Assembly: GCA_002783205.1 (NCBI GenBank)
Contig: PFEY01000020.1
Coordinates: 12,040-75,542 of the forward strand
DNA length: 63,503 nt
Direction of reading: 5' to 3'
Source: Rhodobacteraceae bacterium CG17_big_fil_post_rev_8_21_14_2_50_63_15
GTDB lineage: Bacteria > Pseudomonadota > Alphaproteobacteria > Rhodobacterales > Rhodobacteraceae
The notes under the pieces are model-generated. The model searched no databases. It was not told the origin of the DNA and saw nothing but the letters and a program-made list of their open reading frames with translations. This document shows, piece after piece, positions 1 to 9,417 of this stretch (position 1 is its first letter; every line of letters starts with the position of its first letter). A program made the translations under genes and the position numbers.

Positions 1-1041
1 CATCGCCGCGAGCGCCAGCATCAGGCTGTCGGCGGCATCGAACACCTGCTCCTTGTCCTCCTGCATGTCCTTGGAATAGGCCAGTGGCAGACCCTTCATC
101 ACCATCATCAGCGCCACATTGGCCCCAAAGATCCGCCCCACCTTGGCGCGGATGAGTTCCGCCGCATCGGGGTTCTTCTTCTGCGGCATGATGGAGGAGC
201 CAGTCGAGAACCGATCCGACAGCGCCACGAATCGAAACTGCGCCGAGGACCAGATCACCAATTCCTCCGCGAACCGGCTCAGATGCATCGCGCAGATGCT
301 GGCCGCGCTCAGAAACTCCAGCGCGAAATCCCGGTCGCTCACCGCATCCAAGGAATTGGCGCAGGGCCGATCGAATCCCAGCGCCTGCGCCGTCATCTCC
401 CGGTCGATGGGAAAGGATGTCCCCGCCAGCGCCGCCGCCCCCAGCGGACATTCGTTCATCCGTGCCCGCGCATCGCGCACCCGGCTCAGATCGCGCCCGA
501 ACATCTCGACATAGGCCATCATGTGATGCCCCCATGTGACCGGCTGCGCGCTCTGCAAATGGGTGAAACCGGGCATCACCCACTCCGCCCCCGCCTCCGC
601 CTGCGCCACAAGGGCGCGCATCAAGGCCTGCAAGGCCTGATCCACCGCATCGAGCTGATCGCGCACCCAGAGCCGGAAATCGGTGGCCACCTGATCGTTG
701 CGGCTCCGCCCGGTATGCAGCCGTCCGGCCGGCGCGCCGATCAGATCCTTCAGCCGCGCCTCGACATTCATGTGAATATCCTCGAGCGCGGTGGAAAACG
801 CGAATTCCCCCGCTTCGATCTCTGACAAGACCGTGAGCAGCCCTTCCCTCATCGCGCGCGCATCACTATCACTGACAATACCCGTCGCCGCCAACATCGC
901 GGCATGGGCCCTTGAGCCGGCGATATCCTGGGCCGCCATCCGCTTGTCGAATGAGATCGAGGCATTGATGGCCTCCATGATCGCATCCGGCCCGGCGGCA
1001 AAGCGGCCGCCCCACATCCGGTTCGAGGTCGTGTCAGTCAT
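1..1041 (-). CDS. argH: Argininosuccinate lyase, 3'-truncated by window edge
   Basis: Cleaves argininosuccinate to arginine and fumarate, the last step of arginine synthesis, in the cytoplasm. The minus strand reads open from an ATG at 1039-1041 to base 1, giving 347 residues of a family that is usually about 460 long, so the C-terminus lies outside the window. The N-terminus has the family's MWGGRF start, the TGRSRNDQ motif lies near residue 110, and the fumarase/lyase superfamily signature [11 protein letters not shown] lies near residue 280. The start lies only 24 bases from the divergent tlpA-like gene. argB is also in the window but 7 kb away, so the arginine genes are scattered. Confidence 0.95.
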   Translation of the reverse strand, partial: MTDTTSNRMWGGRFAAGPDAIMEAINASISFDKRMAAQDIAGSRAHAAMLAATGIVSDSDARAMREGLLTVLSEIEAGEFAFSTALEDIHMNVEARLKDLIGAPAGRLHTGRSRNDQVATDFRLWVRDQLDAVDQALQALMRALVAQAEAGAEWVMPGFTHLQSAQPVTWGHHMMAYVEMFGRDLSRVRDARARMNECPLGAAALAGTSFPIDREMTAQALGFDRPCANSLDAVSDRDFALEFLSAASICAMHLSRFAEELVIWSSAQFRFVALSDRFSTGSSIMPQKKNPDAAELIRAKVGRIFGANVALMMVMKGLPLAYSKDMQEDKEQVFDAADSLMLALAAM

Positions 1042-1065
1042 GTCTTTGCCCCTTCGGAGGGAATT

Positions 1066-1629
1066 ATGAAAACCATTCGTCAGATCGTCCTTTATATGGC
1101 CCTTGTCCTTGGTGCAAATACTGCCATCGCCGACACCGCAACCCTCGAGGCGCTGCGCGACGGCGACATGAAGAAACTGAATTTCCATGCCGCGCCCGCC
1201 GCCGCGCCGCTCACCCAATTCACCCGTGCCGATGGCGGCACCGGCACATTGGCCGATTTTCAGGGCCGCTATGTGCTGCTGAATTTCTGGGCCACATGGT
1301 GCGCGCCTTGTCGGGCCGAAATGCCGACGCTTTCAAACCTGCAAACCGCGATGCAGAGCGACCGCTTCGAGGTTGTCACCATCGCCACCGGGCGCAACGC
1401 GCCCACTGCGATGGCCAGGTTCTTCGACGAGATCGGTGTCGACAACCTGCCGCTGCACACCGACCCCCAAAGCGCCCTCGCTCGCGACATGGGCATCTTC
1501 GGCCTGCCCATCACCGTGATCCTCGACCCCCAAGGCCACGAGATCGCCCGCCTCCTCGGCGACGCCCATTGGGACAGCGACAGCGCCAAGACGATCGTTC
1601 AGGCGCTGGTTGACGGCAAGGGGAGTTGA
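1066..1629 (+). CDS. TlpA-like periplasmic thiol:disulfide oxidoreductase
   Basis: A 187-residue thioredoxin-fold protein, probably working as a periplasmic reductant (for example in cytochrome c or copper-centre maturation). Residues 1-22 form a Sec signal peptide ending in AIA. The active site WCAPC has Cys79 and Cys82, and a cis-Pro context FGLPIT follows near residue 145, as in the TlpA/ResA family. The ATG at 1066 has GGAGG at 1056-1060. It is divergent from argH with a 24-base gap, so at least one of the two promoters must overlap coding sequence. The specific client protein cannot be told from sequence. Confidence 0.88.
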   Translation: MKTIRQIVLYMALVLGANTAIADTATLEALRDGDMKKLNFHAAPAAAPLTQFTRADGGTGTLADFQGRYVLLNFWATWCAPCRAEMPTLSNLQTAMQSDRFEVVTIATGRNAPTAMARFFDEIGVDNLPLHTDPQSALARDMGIFGLPITVILDPQGHEIARLLGDAHWDSDSAKTIVQALVDGKGS

Positions 1630-1984
1630 GGGGGGATTTTTTAATTGAAGGCTTGCGAACCTTCTAATCATTCACCAGAGGTGACCTTACAATTTGTTTG
1701 CTGCCATCGGCAGCAATGTCCAGAATAACCTCGAACCCGCCATCTCCCCCTTTCATCGTTCCCAAAATACTCCGGGGGAGTCGCCGTCAGGCGACGGGGG
1801 CAGCGCCCCCTCCCCGCCATCCGGCAACGCGGCTCGCGTACATCTTGCGCGTCCGCCCTGTACGCCGCGTACACCTCACGTCCTCGCGAGGCCGACGCAC
1901 GGCGCCGCATTCCTTACCCCAACGCACGCTTGACAGCCCCTTGCCACCCTTGTGCGATGCGCTCAAAACCCCTAAAGCCAGCCC
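1630..1984. repeat. Intergenic region with GC-rich palindromic element
   Basis: This 355-base gap between the tlpA-like gene and ttcA holds no convincing gene. At 1761-1815 there is a compact element: an ACTCCGGGGGAG box, then a 6-bp stem GTCGCC/GGCGAC (1780-1795), then a 6-bp stem GGGGGC/GCCCCC (1796-1810). From memory, similar boxes occur between genes in roseobacter genomes and may act as transcript ends or REP-like sequences. A second GTACGC-rich stretch near 1838-1880 has short inverted and direct repeats. I see no tRNA or other RNA gene. Confidence 0.5.
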
Positions 1985-2854
1985 ATGCCAGACGAGACCG
2001 AAGAGATCCATCCGCTCTTTCACGGTGCCCCCGCCAGCACCGAATTCCGCAAGCTGCGCAAACGCATTGTCCGTCACACCCGCGAGGCGATCGAGCAATA
2101 CGGCATGATCGAACCGGGGGCCAAATGGCTCGTCTGCCTCTCGGGGGGCAAGGACAGCTACACCCTCCTTGCCGTGCTCCATGAGCTGAAATGGCGCGGC
2201 CTTTTGCCGGTCGATCTCCTTGCCTGCAATCTCGATCAGGGTCAGCCCGGTTTTCCGGCCACCGTCCTGCCGGACTTCCTCACGCGGATGCAGGTGCCCC
2301 ACCGGATCGAATATCAGGATACCTATTCCATCGTCATGGACAAGGTGCCCGCCGGGCGCACCTATTGCGCGCTATGTTCCCGTTTACGCCGCGGAAATCT
2401 CTATCGCATCGCGCGCGAGGAGGGCTGCACGGCGGTGGTTCTCGGCCATCATCGCGACGACATTCTGGAAACCTTCTTCATGAACCTCTTTCACGGCGGG
2501 CGGCTCGCGACCATGCCGCCCAAGCTGGTGAACGAGGAGGGGGATCTTTTTCTCTACCGGCCGCTTGCGCATGTCGCAGAGGCCGATTGCGACCGGTTTG
2601 CGCGCGCGATGAATTACCCGATCATCCCCTGCGATCTCTGCGGCAGCCAGGACGGGCTGCAACGCCAGCAGGTCAAGGCGATCCTCGATCAGTGGGAGGC
2701 CAATGCGCCGGGCCGCCGTCAGGTCATGTTCCGCGCCCTGATGAATGCGCGGCCCTCTCATCTGCTCGATTCGCGCCTGTTCGATTTCGCCGGCTTGCGG
2801 CTTGATTCATTAAAATCCAACGGAGATCTCGAGGGCCTGCCCAGACTCCGTTAA
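1985..2854 (+). CDS. ttcA: tRNA 2-thiocytidine(32) synthetase TtcA
   Basis: ATP-dependent, [4Fe-4S]-containing enzyme that thiolates cytidine 32 of certain tRNAs. The PP-loop SGGKDS is at residues 53-58. The first cysteine pair C128-A-L-C131 and a later CDLC motif near residue 219 give the Fe-S/sulfur-transfer cysteines. The length of 289 residues is normal. It is followed after 41 bases by a degenerate GGDEF gene in the same direction. The ATG at 1985 has only a weak ribosome-binding site. Confidence 0.93.
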   Translation: MPDETEEIHPLFHGAPASTEFRKLRKRIVRHTREAIEQYGMIEPGAKWLVCLSGGKDSYTLLAVLHELKWRGLLPVDLLACNLDQGQPGFPATVLPDFLTRMQVPHRIEYQDTYSIVMDKVPAGRTYCALCSRLRRGNLYRIAREEGCTAVVLGHHRDDILETFFMNLFHGGRLATMPPKLVNEEGDLFLYRPLAHVAEADCDRFARAMNYPIIPCDLCGSQDGLQRQQVKAILDQWEANAPGRRQVMFRALMNARPSHLLDSRLFDFAGLRLDSLKSNGDLEGLPRLR

Positions 2855-2895
2855 CCACTTTGCGCTAGCCTGACCTTCCCGCTTCAGGTCCAGCC

Positions 2896-3603
2896 ATGCA
2901 AAAAATTCTCAAATTATTGTTCTTGAAAGGAAAATATGGCATCACGCACGCCGCACGCTGGCCGCAAGGCCTGCTCTTTCTTGCAGCGGGAACTTTGGCA
3001 ACCACCTGGCTTGGCGCTGCGGCCGTGCTCTTGGCCCTACCTCTGGTGTTAATGATTTTCTGTTCGGGACCTGAGCTGAAATGGCGTTCTGACGGTCCTG
3101 TCAGGGTCAGGCAGGCCCGTCAGCGTGACATGCAAACCGAGATTGACCGGGTGCTGGTCGCCACTCGAAAGCACCCGTCGAGCCTTGCCTGTCTGGTGAT
3201 CAGCATCCGCGACCCGGCCCCTTCCCCAGACCTCCACGACCGCAGTGCGACCGACCGGATCATGGCCCTGTGCCTTGATCGACTCGCCTGTATCTTGCGT
3301 CCGCAGGATCAGATCTTTGATTTGATGAACGGACAGATCGGCGTTCTGGTCCCCGAGATCGCCAAACCGGGACATGCCGCCGTCCTGCGCCTGTCCGACC
3401 GCCTGCACACCACCCTGCAAGCCCCGGTTTCATTTGGATCTGACACGATCCGCCTGTCCGTCCTGATCGGGTTTTGTCTGGAAGACGACGCGCCGAACCG
3501 CTCGGGGCGCGCGATTTACGAGTCTGCCTTGACGGCCCTCAAAGAGGTCGGACGCGACGCAGACTCCGGAACCACGGCCCGCGCATTCGCGTCACCTGCT
3601 TGA
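2896..3603 (+). CDS. Membrane-anchored degenerate GGDEF-like protein
   Basis: A 235-residue protein with one or two hydrophobic segments at about residues 24-56, followed by a domain that reads like a diguanylate cyclase fold (DRLACILRPQD-Q-IFDLMNGQIGVLVPE, then a region resembling the C-terminal SIG/GGDEF strand pattern). The active-site motif GG(D/E)EF is replaced by MNGQIG at residues 144-149, so c-di-GMP synthesis is not expected. It could be a c-di-GMP-blind regulator or scaffold at the inner membrane. The assignment rests on fold-like pattern only. It probably shares a transcript with ttcA. Confidence 0.6.
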   Translation: MQKILKLLFLKGKYGITHAARWPQGLLFLAAGTLATTWLGAAAVLLALPLVLMIFCSGPELKWRSDGPVRVRQARQRDMQTEIDRVLVATRKHPSSLACLVISIRDPAPSPDLHDRSATDRIMALCLDRLACILRPQDQIFDLMNGQIGVLVPEIAKPGHAAVLRLSDRLHTTLQAPVSFGSDTIRLSVLIGFCLEDDAPNRSGRAIYESALTALKEVGRDADSGTTARAFASPA

Positions 3604-4357
3604 TCCTGTCGGGTAAAGTTGGATACCGGCGGCACATGCACGGACACCGCACCGGATCAACCCTGCACGGGGGGTCGCCCCGAGATTTCCGCCGCTTTGG
3701 GGCAAACCAGCCGATTCGGAACTGAAATTGGCAGACCGCATCCGTCCTCCACACCGATTGAAAAAGCTCTAACGCCCTCGCGCCTAACCTCTCGGAGCGG
3801 AGTCCTTGATCACAAGAGACGCCTGTGACGCAAGCTCCCTACGCTATGGATGTGGGATACGCGTCATTGCGACATAGTGCCGGTCAGGAGTAATCAACCG
3901 AGAAACGGTCGAAACGAGGCCACTGACTCTTTAATTGCTGGGTGAGAAATGCCCGAGCAAAGGTTAGGGCTGACACATCAGGTCATCTCGTTCGCAGATC
4001 ATGACCCAGAGCGAGAGCACAGCCTTGCAGCGACTCTGGAGTGCGCGCAAAGCGACTGCCCCCGGACCGTCGCCCATGGCGTTTGCTCTGCCAGCGAGCA
4101 CACCATTTCTGGATCACTTGGCTATGATCATCACGAGACCGAGGGCTTTGCCGACCCGATGCCGCTGTCGGAGACCGCCGTCCGGAATGCTGCACATTGT
4201 ATGAAAGGCACTAAGCCCCCAAAAGATCGAAAGACCATCCGCGTGCCACGCGCGACAAATCCGGTCAGGGGACACTGAAATCCCGGAATCCGCTTGACCT
4301 TTGGGTCCGCACTCTGTTGAACCGCCGTGAACTGCAACAGTCAAGTGGCCCCCTGCG
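3604..4357. other. 754-base region with no recognisable gene
   Basis: No reading frame on either strand here looks like a known protein. The best plus-strand frame (3949-4278, 109 codons) has no recognisable motif and erratic composition, and the minus-strand frames overlap it. No tRNA T-arm pattern was found. A possible weak promoter for yidC is TTGACC at 4294-4299, 17 bases, then TTGAAC at 4317-4322. The local composition is less GC-rich than the neighbours. In many alphaproteobacteria rnpA and yidD precede yidC, and neither is visible here. Confidence 0.5.
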
Positions 4358-6247
4358 ATGGATGATCAAAACAAGAACCTGATCCTTGCAACAGCGCTCA
4401 GCTTTCTGGTGATTCTGGTGTGGTTCGTGATGTTTCCGCCGCCTGAAGTGAAGCCGCTCGATCCCAACGCACCGATTCCATCAGCCAGCCAAGGCTTGAC
4501 GGCGCCGACCATCGGTGCACCCGTCGTGGCAAACAGTGCCACCGCACAAACGGGTGAGGCAACGGCTCAGGCCACTACCGACGCGGATGCGCCTCGCTTG
4601 AACATTGAAACGTCCAGCCTCAGAGGGTCAATTTCTCTCAAGGGAGGGCGGATTGACGATCTCTTTCTCAAGAATTATCGCGAAACCGTCGCGCCCGAGT
4701 CCGAGATCGTACGACTGCTGTCCCCGGTAGGCGCAGACTCACCATATTATGCACTTTACGGCTGGGCCCCCGGCGCGGGCCTCACGGCCGAGGGCGTGCC
4801 TGGAGCCAACACGCTTTGGCAGATTGAGAGCGGCACCACGCTCACCCCCGCAACTCCGGTCACACTCGTCTGGGACAACGCTGCCGGGCTGATCTTTAGA
4901 CGCGAAATCACCATTGACGAGGATTTCATGTTCTCTGTGCGTCAATCGGTGGAAAATATGGGGCCCAACCCCGTCAGTCTGGCTCCCTACGGGATCATCG
5001 CCCGCCATGGCAGACCGGCCAATCTCAAGAACTTCTTCATTCTGCACGAAGGCATCATCGTGATGGCTGACGGCAAACTGAGCGAAATCGACTACAAGGA
5101 CGTCGAGGCGTTTACGCTCAACCCGCGCGAAGGTGCACCAGCAGAGGTGATTCAGGCTTCCGAGAACGGTTGGATCGGCTTTACCGATCACTTCTGGATG
5201 ACCACTTTGATTACGACGCCGGGCACGCCGTTCAAGGCGGTTGTAAAATACGACCCTGAACGCAGCATTTTCCAAACCGAAACCGTGCAGCCGACCCAGA
5301 CCGTGGCCGCAGGTGAGACCGCAATTGCCGACTCCCGCCTGTTTGCCGGGGCCAAGGAATGGAACACGATCCGGTTCTATCAGAACCAGCCGGGATTTTT
5401 TGCGCAACTTCTGGGCGAAGAGGTCGATCAGAACCGTCCGCCCGTGGACCGCTTCATCGACTCGATCGACTGGGGCTGGTTTTTTTTCCTGACCAAGCCA
5501 ATCTTCGCGGCGCTGCACTGGCTCCATGGGGTGATCGGCAACATGGGCTGGGCGATCATTGCGCTCACTCTGCTCATCAAGGCGCTCGTCCTGCCGCTGG
5601 CTTACAAATCTTATGTCTCGATGGCCAAGATGAAGGAACTCCAGCCACAGATGGAGAAGATCAAGGAAAGCGCGGGCGACGATCGACAAAAACTCCAGAA
5701 AGAAATGATGGAGCTTTACAAGAAGGAAAAGGTAAACCCCGCCTCAGGTTGCCTTCCGATCCTGCTACAGATCCCGATCTTCTTTTCGCTTTACAAGGTG
5801 ATTTTTGTTACTCTCGAATTGCGCCATGCGCCTTGGGTGGGCTGGATCAAGGATCTTTCGGCTCCTGACACGTCATCGCTCTACAACCTTTGGGGCATCT
5901 TGCCGTGGGGCACACCGGAACCCGGCTCGATCCTTGCGCTGATCTTCATCGGCATCCTGCCGCTCTGCCTTGGTGTTTCGATGTGGTTGCAACAAAAGCT
6001 CAACCCCTCACCAACCGACCCGACGCAGAAAATGATATTTGCATGGATGCCGTGGGTGTTCATGTTCATGCTGGGCAGTTTCGCCAGTGGACTTGTCCTC
6101 TACTGGATCGCCAACAACATTATCACCTTTACGCAGCAATACATGATCATGCGCAGCCAGGGTTACAAACCTGACGTGTTCGGAAACATCGTTTCGAGCT
6201 TCAAGCGGCACAAGCCCGAGCAGGCCAAGCCGGAAAAGAAAAAGTGA
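4358..6247 (+). CDS. yidC: Membrane protein insertase YidC
   Basis: Inserts and folds inner-membrane proteins, alone or with SecYEG. The 629-residue protein has an N-terminal membrane anchor (about residues 7-27), a Pro/Ala/Thr-rich linker, the large periplasmic beta-sandwich domain (about 80-350), and the conserved 60-kDa insertase domain with further membrane segments (about 370-610), ending in a Lys-rich tail. The downstream MOSC gene overlaps its stop codon (GTGA), which indicates translational coupling. The usual upstream partners rnpA/yidD are not seen. Confidence 0.96.
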   Translation: MDDQNKNLILATALSFLVILVWFVMFPPPEVKPLDPNAPIPSASQGLTAPTIGAPVVANSATAQTGEATAQATTDADAPRLNIETSSLRGSISLKGGRIDDLFLKNYRETVAPESEIVRLLSPVGADSPYYALYGWAPGAGLTAEGVPGANTLWQIESGTTLTPATPVTLVWDNAAGLIFRREITIDEDFMFSVRQSVENMGPNPVSLAPYGIIARHGRPANLKNFFILHEGIIVMADGKLSEIDYKDVEAFTLNPREGAPAEVIQASENGWIGFTDHFWMTTLITTPGTPFKAVVKYDPERSIFQTETVQPTQTVAAGETAIADSRLFAGAKEWNTIRFYQNQPGFFAQLLGEEVDQNRPPVDRFIDSIDWGWFFFLTKPIFAALHWLHGVIGNMGWAIIALTLLIKALVLPLAYKSYVSMAKMKELQPQMEKIKESAGDDRQKLQKEMMELYKKEKVNPASGCLPILLQIPIFFSLYKVIFVTLELRHAPWVGWIKDLSAPDTSSLYNLWGILPWGTPEPGSILALIFIGILPLCLGVSMWLQQKLNPSPTDPTQKMIFAWMPWVFMFMLGSFASGLVLYWIANNIITFTQQYMIMRSQGYKPDVFGNIVSSFKRHKPEQAKPEKKK

Positions 6248-6990
6248 AGAGCGTGGTCAATGCCCTCTGGCGGCACCCCATCAAAGGGCATGGGCGCGAG
6301 GCGCTGACCAAGGCAATTCTGACACGCGGCCAAGCCATGCCATGGGACAGGCACTGGGCCGTTGCCCTTGAATTTGCACGTCTCGCCGAAGGCGAATGGG
6401 CGCCCTGCGTCAACTTTTCGCGAGGCTCCAAGAACGGTGCGATCATGGCGATCAACGCTCGACTGGATGAGGCCACGCAAACCGTGACCCTGACCCATCC
6501 GCATCGCCCGGACCTGACCTTTCGTCCCGATCACGACCAGCAGGCATTCATCGACTGGGTGCGCCCTTTGATGCCACCCGACGGCACACAACCCCTGCGC
6601 CTTTACCAGCTAGAGGCGCGCGGATTCACCGATACCGATTACCCCTCGATCAGCCTGCTCAATCTTGCCTCGAACGCTGACCTGGGAACGAAGATGGGGC
6701 AAGAGATTTCGCCCCTGCGCTGGCGCTGCAACCTTCATCTCGACGGATTGTCCCCCTGGGCCGAGTTCGATCTGATCGGCAAGACAGTCCGCATCGGAAC
6801 CACCGAACTGATCGTGCGCGAGCCGATCCGTCGCTGTCTTGCGACCACAGCCAACCCTGACACCGGGCTGCGCGACGTGGACACATTGGGCGCGCTCAAC
6901 CGGAACTTTCACCATCAGGATTTCGGTATCTATGCCGAAGTTACCACATCCGGCGAGATATCTGTCGGGGACGGGCTGGAGATACTCTGA
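6244..6990 (+). CDS. MOSC domain protein
   Basis: A 248-residue protein with an N-terminal MOSC-associated beta-barrel part (SVVNALWRHPIKGHGREAL region) and a C-terminal MOSC domain carrying the RRCLATT and NFGIYAEV-like motifs (here HHQDFGIYAEV). MOSC proteins handle molybdenum cofactor sulfur or act on molybdopterin-linked substrates; the substrate here is unknown. It starts at GTG 6244, overlapping the yidC stop by 4 bases, and its own stop overlaps the engB ATG by one base. A yidC-MOSC-engB-argB order is familiar in Rhodobacterales, though here an SDR gene intervenes before argB. Confidence 0.85.
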   Translation: MKSVVNALWRHPIKGHGREALTKAILTRGQAMPWDRHWAVALEFARLAEGEWAPCVNFSRGSKNGAIMAINARLDEATQTVTLTHPHRPDLTFRPDHDQQAFIDWVRPLMPPDGTQPLRLYQLEARGFTDTDYPSISLLNLASNADLGTKMGQEISPLRWRCNLHLDGLSPWAEFDLIGKTVRIGTTELIVREPIRRCLATTANPDTGLRDVDTLGALNRNFHHQDFGIYAEVTTSGEISVGDGLEIL

Positions 6991-7640
6991 TGCAATTGTC
7001 CTTCCCGCTTGCACAAGATCCCGATCAGGAAGCGTCTGAACTCGGCCGCAAACTCTTTGCAGGACAGGTCGAGTTTCTCAAGGGCGTCGTGGCGATGTCT
7101 GGCCTGCCGCCTGCCGACCGACTCGAGGTCTGCTTTGCCGGCCGCTCCAATGTTGGAAAATCCAGTCTGATCAATGCACTTACTGGCCGCAAGGCTCTGG
7201 CGCGCGCCTCGAATACGCCCGGCCGCACCCAGGAAATCAACTTTTTCACGCTCGCGGATCATCATTATCTGGTCGATCTGCCCGGCTATGGCTATGCCAA
7301 CGCCCCGGTTGCGGTGGTGCAGAAATGGCAAGCGCTGCTCAAGCAATATCTGTCGGGCCGCCAGACCCTGAGACGGGCCTTTGTGCTGGTCGATGCGCGC
7401 CACGGCATCAAGCCGGTGGATGAGGAAATAATGCAGTTGCTCGATAGCGCTGCCGTCACCTTTCAATGCGTGCTGACGAAAACCGACAAGATCAGCGAAA
7501 AGGAATGCCTGGAGGTTCTCGATCAGATGCGGAGCAAGCTTGCGCCGCATCCGGCCGCATTTCCCGAACTGATCCTGACCTCTTCGGAAAAGGGTGAGGG
7601 GCTGGCAACGCTGCGTGCGACGATCGCAGGGCTGCACTGA
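6990..7640 (+). CDS. engB: Ribosome biogenesis GTPase YihA/YsxC (EngB)
   Basis: Essential-type GTPase for large-subunit assembly. G1 is GRSNVGKSS near residue 50, a G2 threonine lies in NTPGRTQ, G3 is DLPGYGYA near residue 95, and G4 is TKTDK near residue 163. The length of 216 residues is normal. It is the third gene of a tightly coupled yidC-MOSC-engB run and ends 6 bases before the convergent SDR gene. Confidence 0.95.
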   Translation: MQLSFPLAQDPDQEASELGRKLFAGQVEFLKGVVAMSGLPPADRLEVCFAGRSNVGKSSLINALTGRKALARASNTPGRTQEINFFTLADHHYLVDLPGYGYANAPVAVVQKWQALLKQYLSGRQTLRRAFVLVDARHGIKPVDEEIMQLLDSAAVTFQCVLTKTDKISEKECLEVLDQMRSKLAPHPAAFPELILTSSEKGEGLATLRATIAGLH

Positions 7641-7646
7641 ACCGCA

Positions 7647-8369
7647 TCACACATGCTGCGCGCCGTTGATCTCTATCTCGGTTCCGGAAATGTAGGACGA
7701 GGGTTCGGTGCAGAGAAAGTAGATCGTGTCCGCCACTTCAGACGGCTCACCCAGACGGCGCATCGGGATGGTCTCGGTCAGTTTTTCGGTTCCCGGTGAC
7801 AGGATATCGGTGCGAATCTCACCTGGTGCGATGGCGTTCACGCGCACACCGAGCGGGCCGAAATCATGCGCCATCTCGCGCGTGAGCGCAGCCAGAGCCG
7901 CCTTGGACGTCGCATAGGCCGCGCCGGCGAATGGATGCACTCTTGCACCGGCGATGGACGTGACGTTGACGACCGCCCCCCGCGCTGCCGCCAATTCGTC
8001 CTTGAGGCAACGCGCCAGCACCACCGAAGCAAAGAAATTGACGTGGAACACCTGCCCCCAGGTCCGCAGATCGGTGTTGAGCGTATTCAGCCGCTCGCCA
8101 TTCGCCCCTTTGGGCGAGATACCCGCATTGTTCACCAGAGCATCCAGCCGCGTGCCGATCATCGCGCGGATGATCTCGACCTTCTCGATCACGTCATTGG
8201 GGCTCGCGAGGTCAATCTGGACATGGTGAGCAGCCCCGCCGCCCCACGGACATTCTGCCGGAAAGGGATGCCGCGAGCAGGTGATGACCTTCCAACCCTC
8301 GGCATTGAATCGGCGCACGGTGGCGTGGCCGATTCCCCGGCTCGCGCCGGTCAGTAGCAATGTGCGCAT
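7647..8369 (-). CDS. SDR family oxidoreductase
   Basis: A 240-residue classical short-chain dehydrogenase. The NAD(P)-binding GASRGIG is at residues 8-14, followed by NNAG, the catalytic Ser in NVTSIAG, and YATSKAA with the Tyr/Lys pair. The C-terminal SSYISGTEIEINGAQHV matches the typical last strand. The substrate cannot be predicted. It is convergent with engB and divergent from argB, with 121 bases between the two starts. Confidence 0.85.
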   Translation of the reverse strand: MRTLLLTGASRGIGHATVRRFNAEGWKVITCSRHPFPAECPWGGGAAHHVQIDLASPNDVIEKVEIIRAMIGTRLDALVNNAGISPKGANGERLNTLNTDLRTWGQVFHVNFFASVVLARCLKDELAAARGAVVNVTSIAGARVHPFAGAAYATSKAALAALTREMAHDFGPLGVRVNAIAPGEIRTDILSPGTEKLTETIPMRRLGEPSEVADTIYFLCTEPSSYISGTEIEINGAQHV

Positions 8370-8490
8370 GGCATGATCCTTTCGTTCCGATCGCTGTCAC
8401 CCTAGCCGGACCCGCAACAAGATCAACGGCTCTTGGCACCCCGGTTGTCACCGGATAACAAGGATTGCGAGACCCGCACCGGAGACAAGG

Positions 8491-9354
8491 ATGAAGATCA
8501 GGGACATGAACCGCGATTGGATTGCCACCGCCCGCACCCTCTCTGAGGCGCTGCCCTATCTGCAACGCTATACTGGCGCGATCGTGGTGATCAAGCTCGG
8601 CGGTCACGCCATGGGCAGCGACGATGCGATGGAGACTTTTGCCCGCGATGTCGTGCTGATGAGCCATGTCGGCGTCAATCCGGTGGTCGTGCATGGCGGC
8701 GGGCCTATGATCAACGAGATGCTGGACAAGCTGGCGATCAAGTCCGAGTTCGTCAATGGCAAGCGCGTCACCGACGCGGCGACAATGGATGTCGTGGAAA
8801 TGGTGCTCTCGGGCCAGGTCAACAAGCGCATCGTGCAGGCGATCAACCGTCAAGGGGGCCGAGCCGTGGGCCTGTCGGGCAAGGATGCCAATCTCATCAC
8901 CTGCGATCCCTCAAGCCCCGATCTGGGCCTCGTGGGCGAGCCCTCGGAGATCGACACGAAAATCCTGCACACGCTCTTTGCCGCCCATATGATCCCCGTT
9001 ATCGCGCCTCTGGGCGCCGGTCGCGCGGGGGAGACCTACAACATCAATGGCGACACCGCGGCCGGCGCGATTGCCGCCGCGCTCAAGGCGGATCGCCTGC
9101 TGCTGCTGACCGATATCGACGGAGTGCGCGATGCCTCGGGTCAGGTTGTGACCGAGCTCAGCGCCGATCAGATCCGCCAGATGACCCGCGACGGCGTGAT
9201 CGCGGGCGGCATGATCCCCAAGACCGAAACCGCGCTCGCCGCGATCGAGGGCGGGGTGCGCGCCGTTGTCATCCTCGATGGCCGCGCGCCCAATGCGACA
9301 CTCCTGGAACTCTATACCGAACACGGCGCAGGCTCGCTGATCCGGGCCAGATGA
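8491..9354 (+). CDS. argB: Acetylglutamate kinase
   Basis: Phosphorylates N-acetyl-L-glutamate, the second step of arginine synthesis and usually the feedback-regulated one. The 287 residues show the amino-acid-kinase Lys in IKLGGHAMG, the substrate loop [10 protein letters not shown], and GGMIPK near the C-terminus. [10 protein letters not shown] at the N-terminus contributes the extra helix found in arginine-sensitive enzymes. The gap upstream has an imperfect inverted repeat TTGTCACC-G-GATAACAA at 8445-8461 that may be an operator. Confidence 0.95.
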   Translation: MKIRDMNRDWIATARTLSEALPYLQRYTGAIVVIKLGGHAMGSDDAMETFARDVVLMSHVGVNPVVVHGGGPMINEMLDKLAIKSEFVNGKRVTDAATMDVVEMVLSGQVNKRIVQAINRQGGRAVGLSGKDANLITCDPSSPDLGLVGEPSEIDTKILHTLFAAHMIPVIAPLGAGRAGETYNINGDTAAGAIAAALKADRLLLLTDIDGVRDASGQVVTELSADQIRQMTRDGVIAGGMIPKTETALAAIEGGVRAVVILDGRAPNATLLELYTEHGAGSLIRAR

Positions 9355-9417
9355 CATCCCTGCGACAAGGCGCTGCGCCACCTTGTGCGAAGGGTGAAAC
9401 GGGATAGGTTTGATGGC

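Noticed and set aside
3949-4278. 109-codon plus-strand ORF before yidC
   Set aside because: No ribosome-binding site, no motif, and composition unlike the genes around it.
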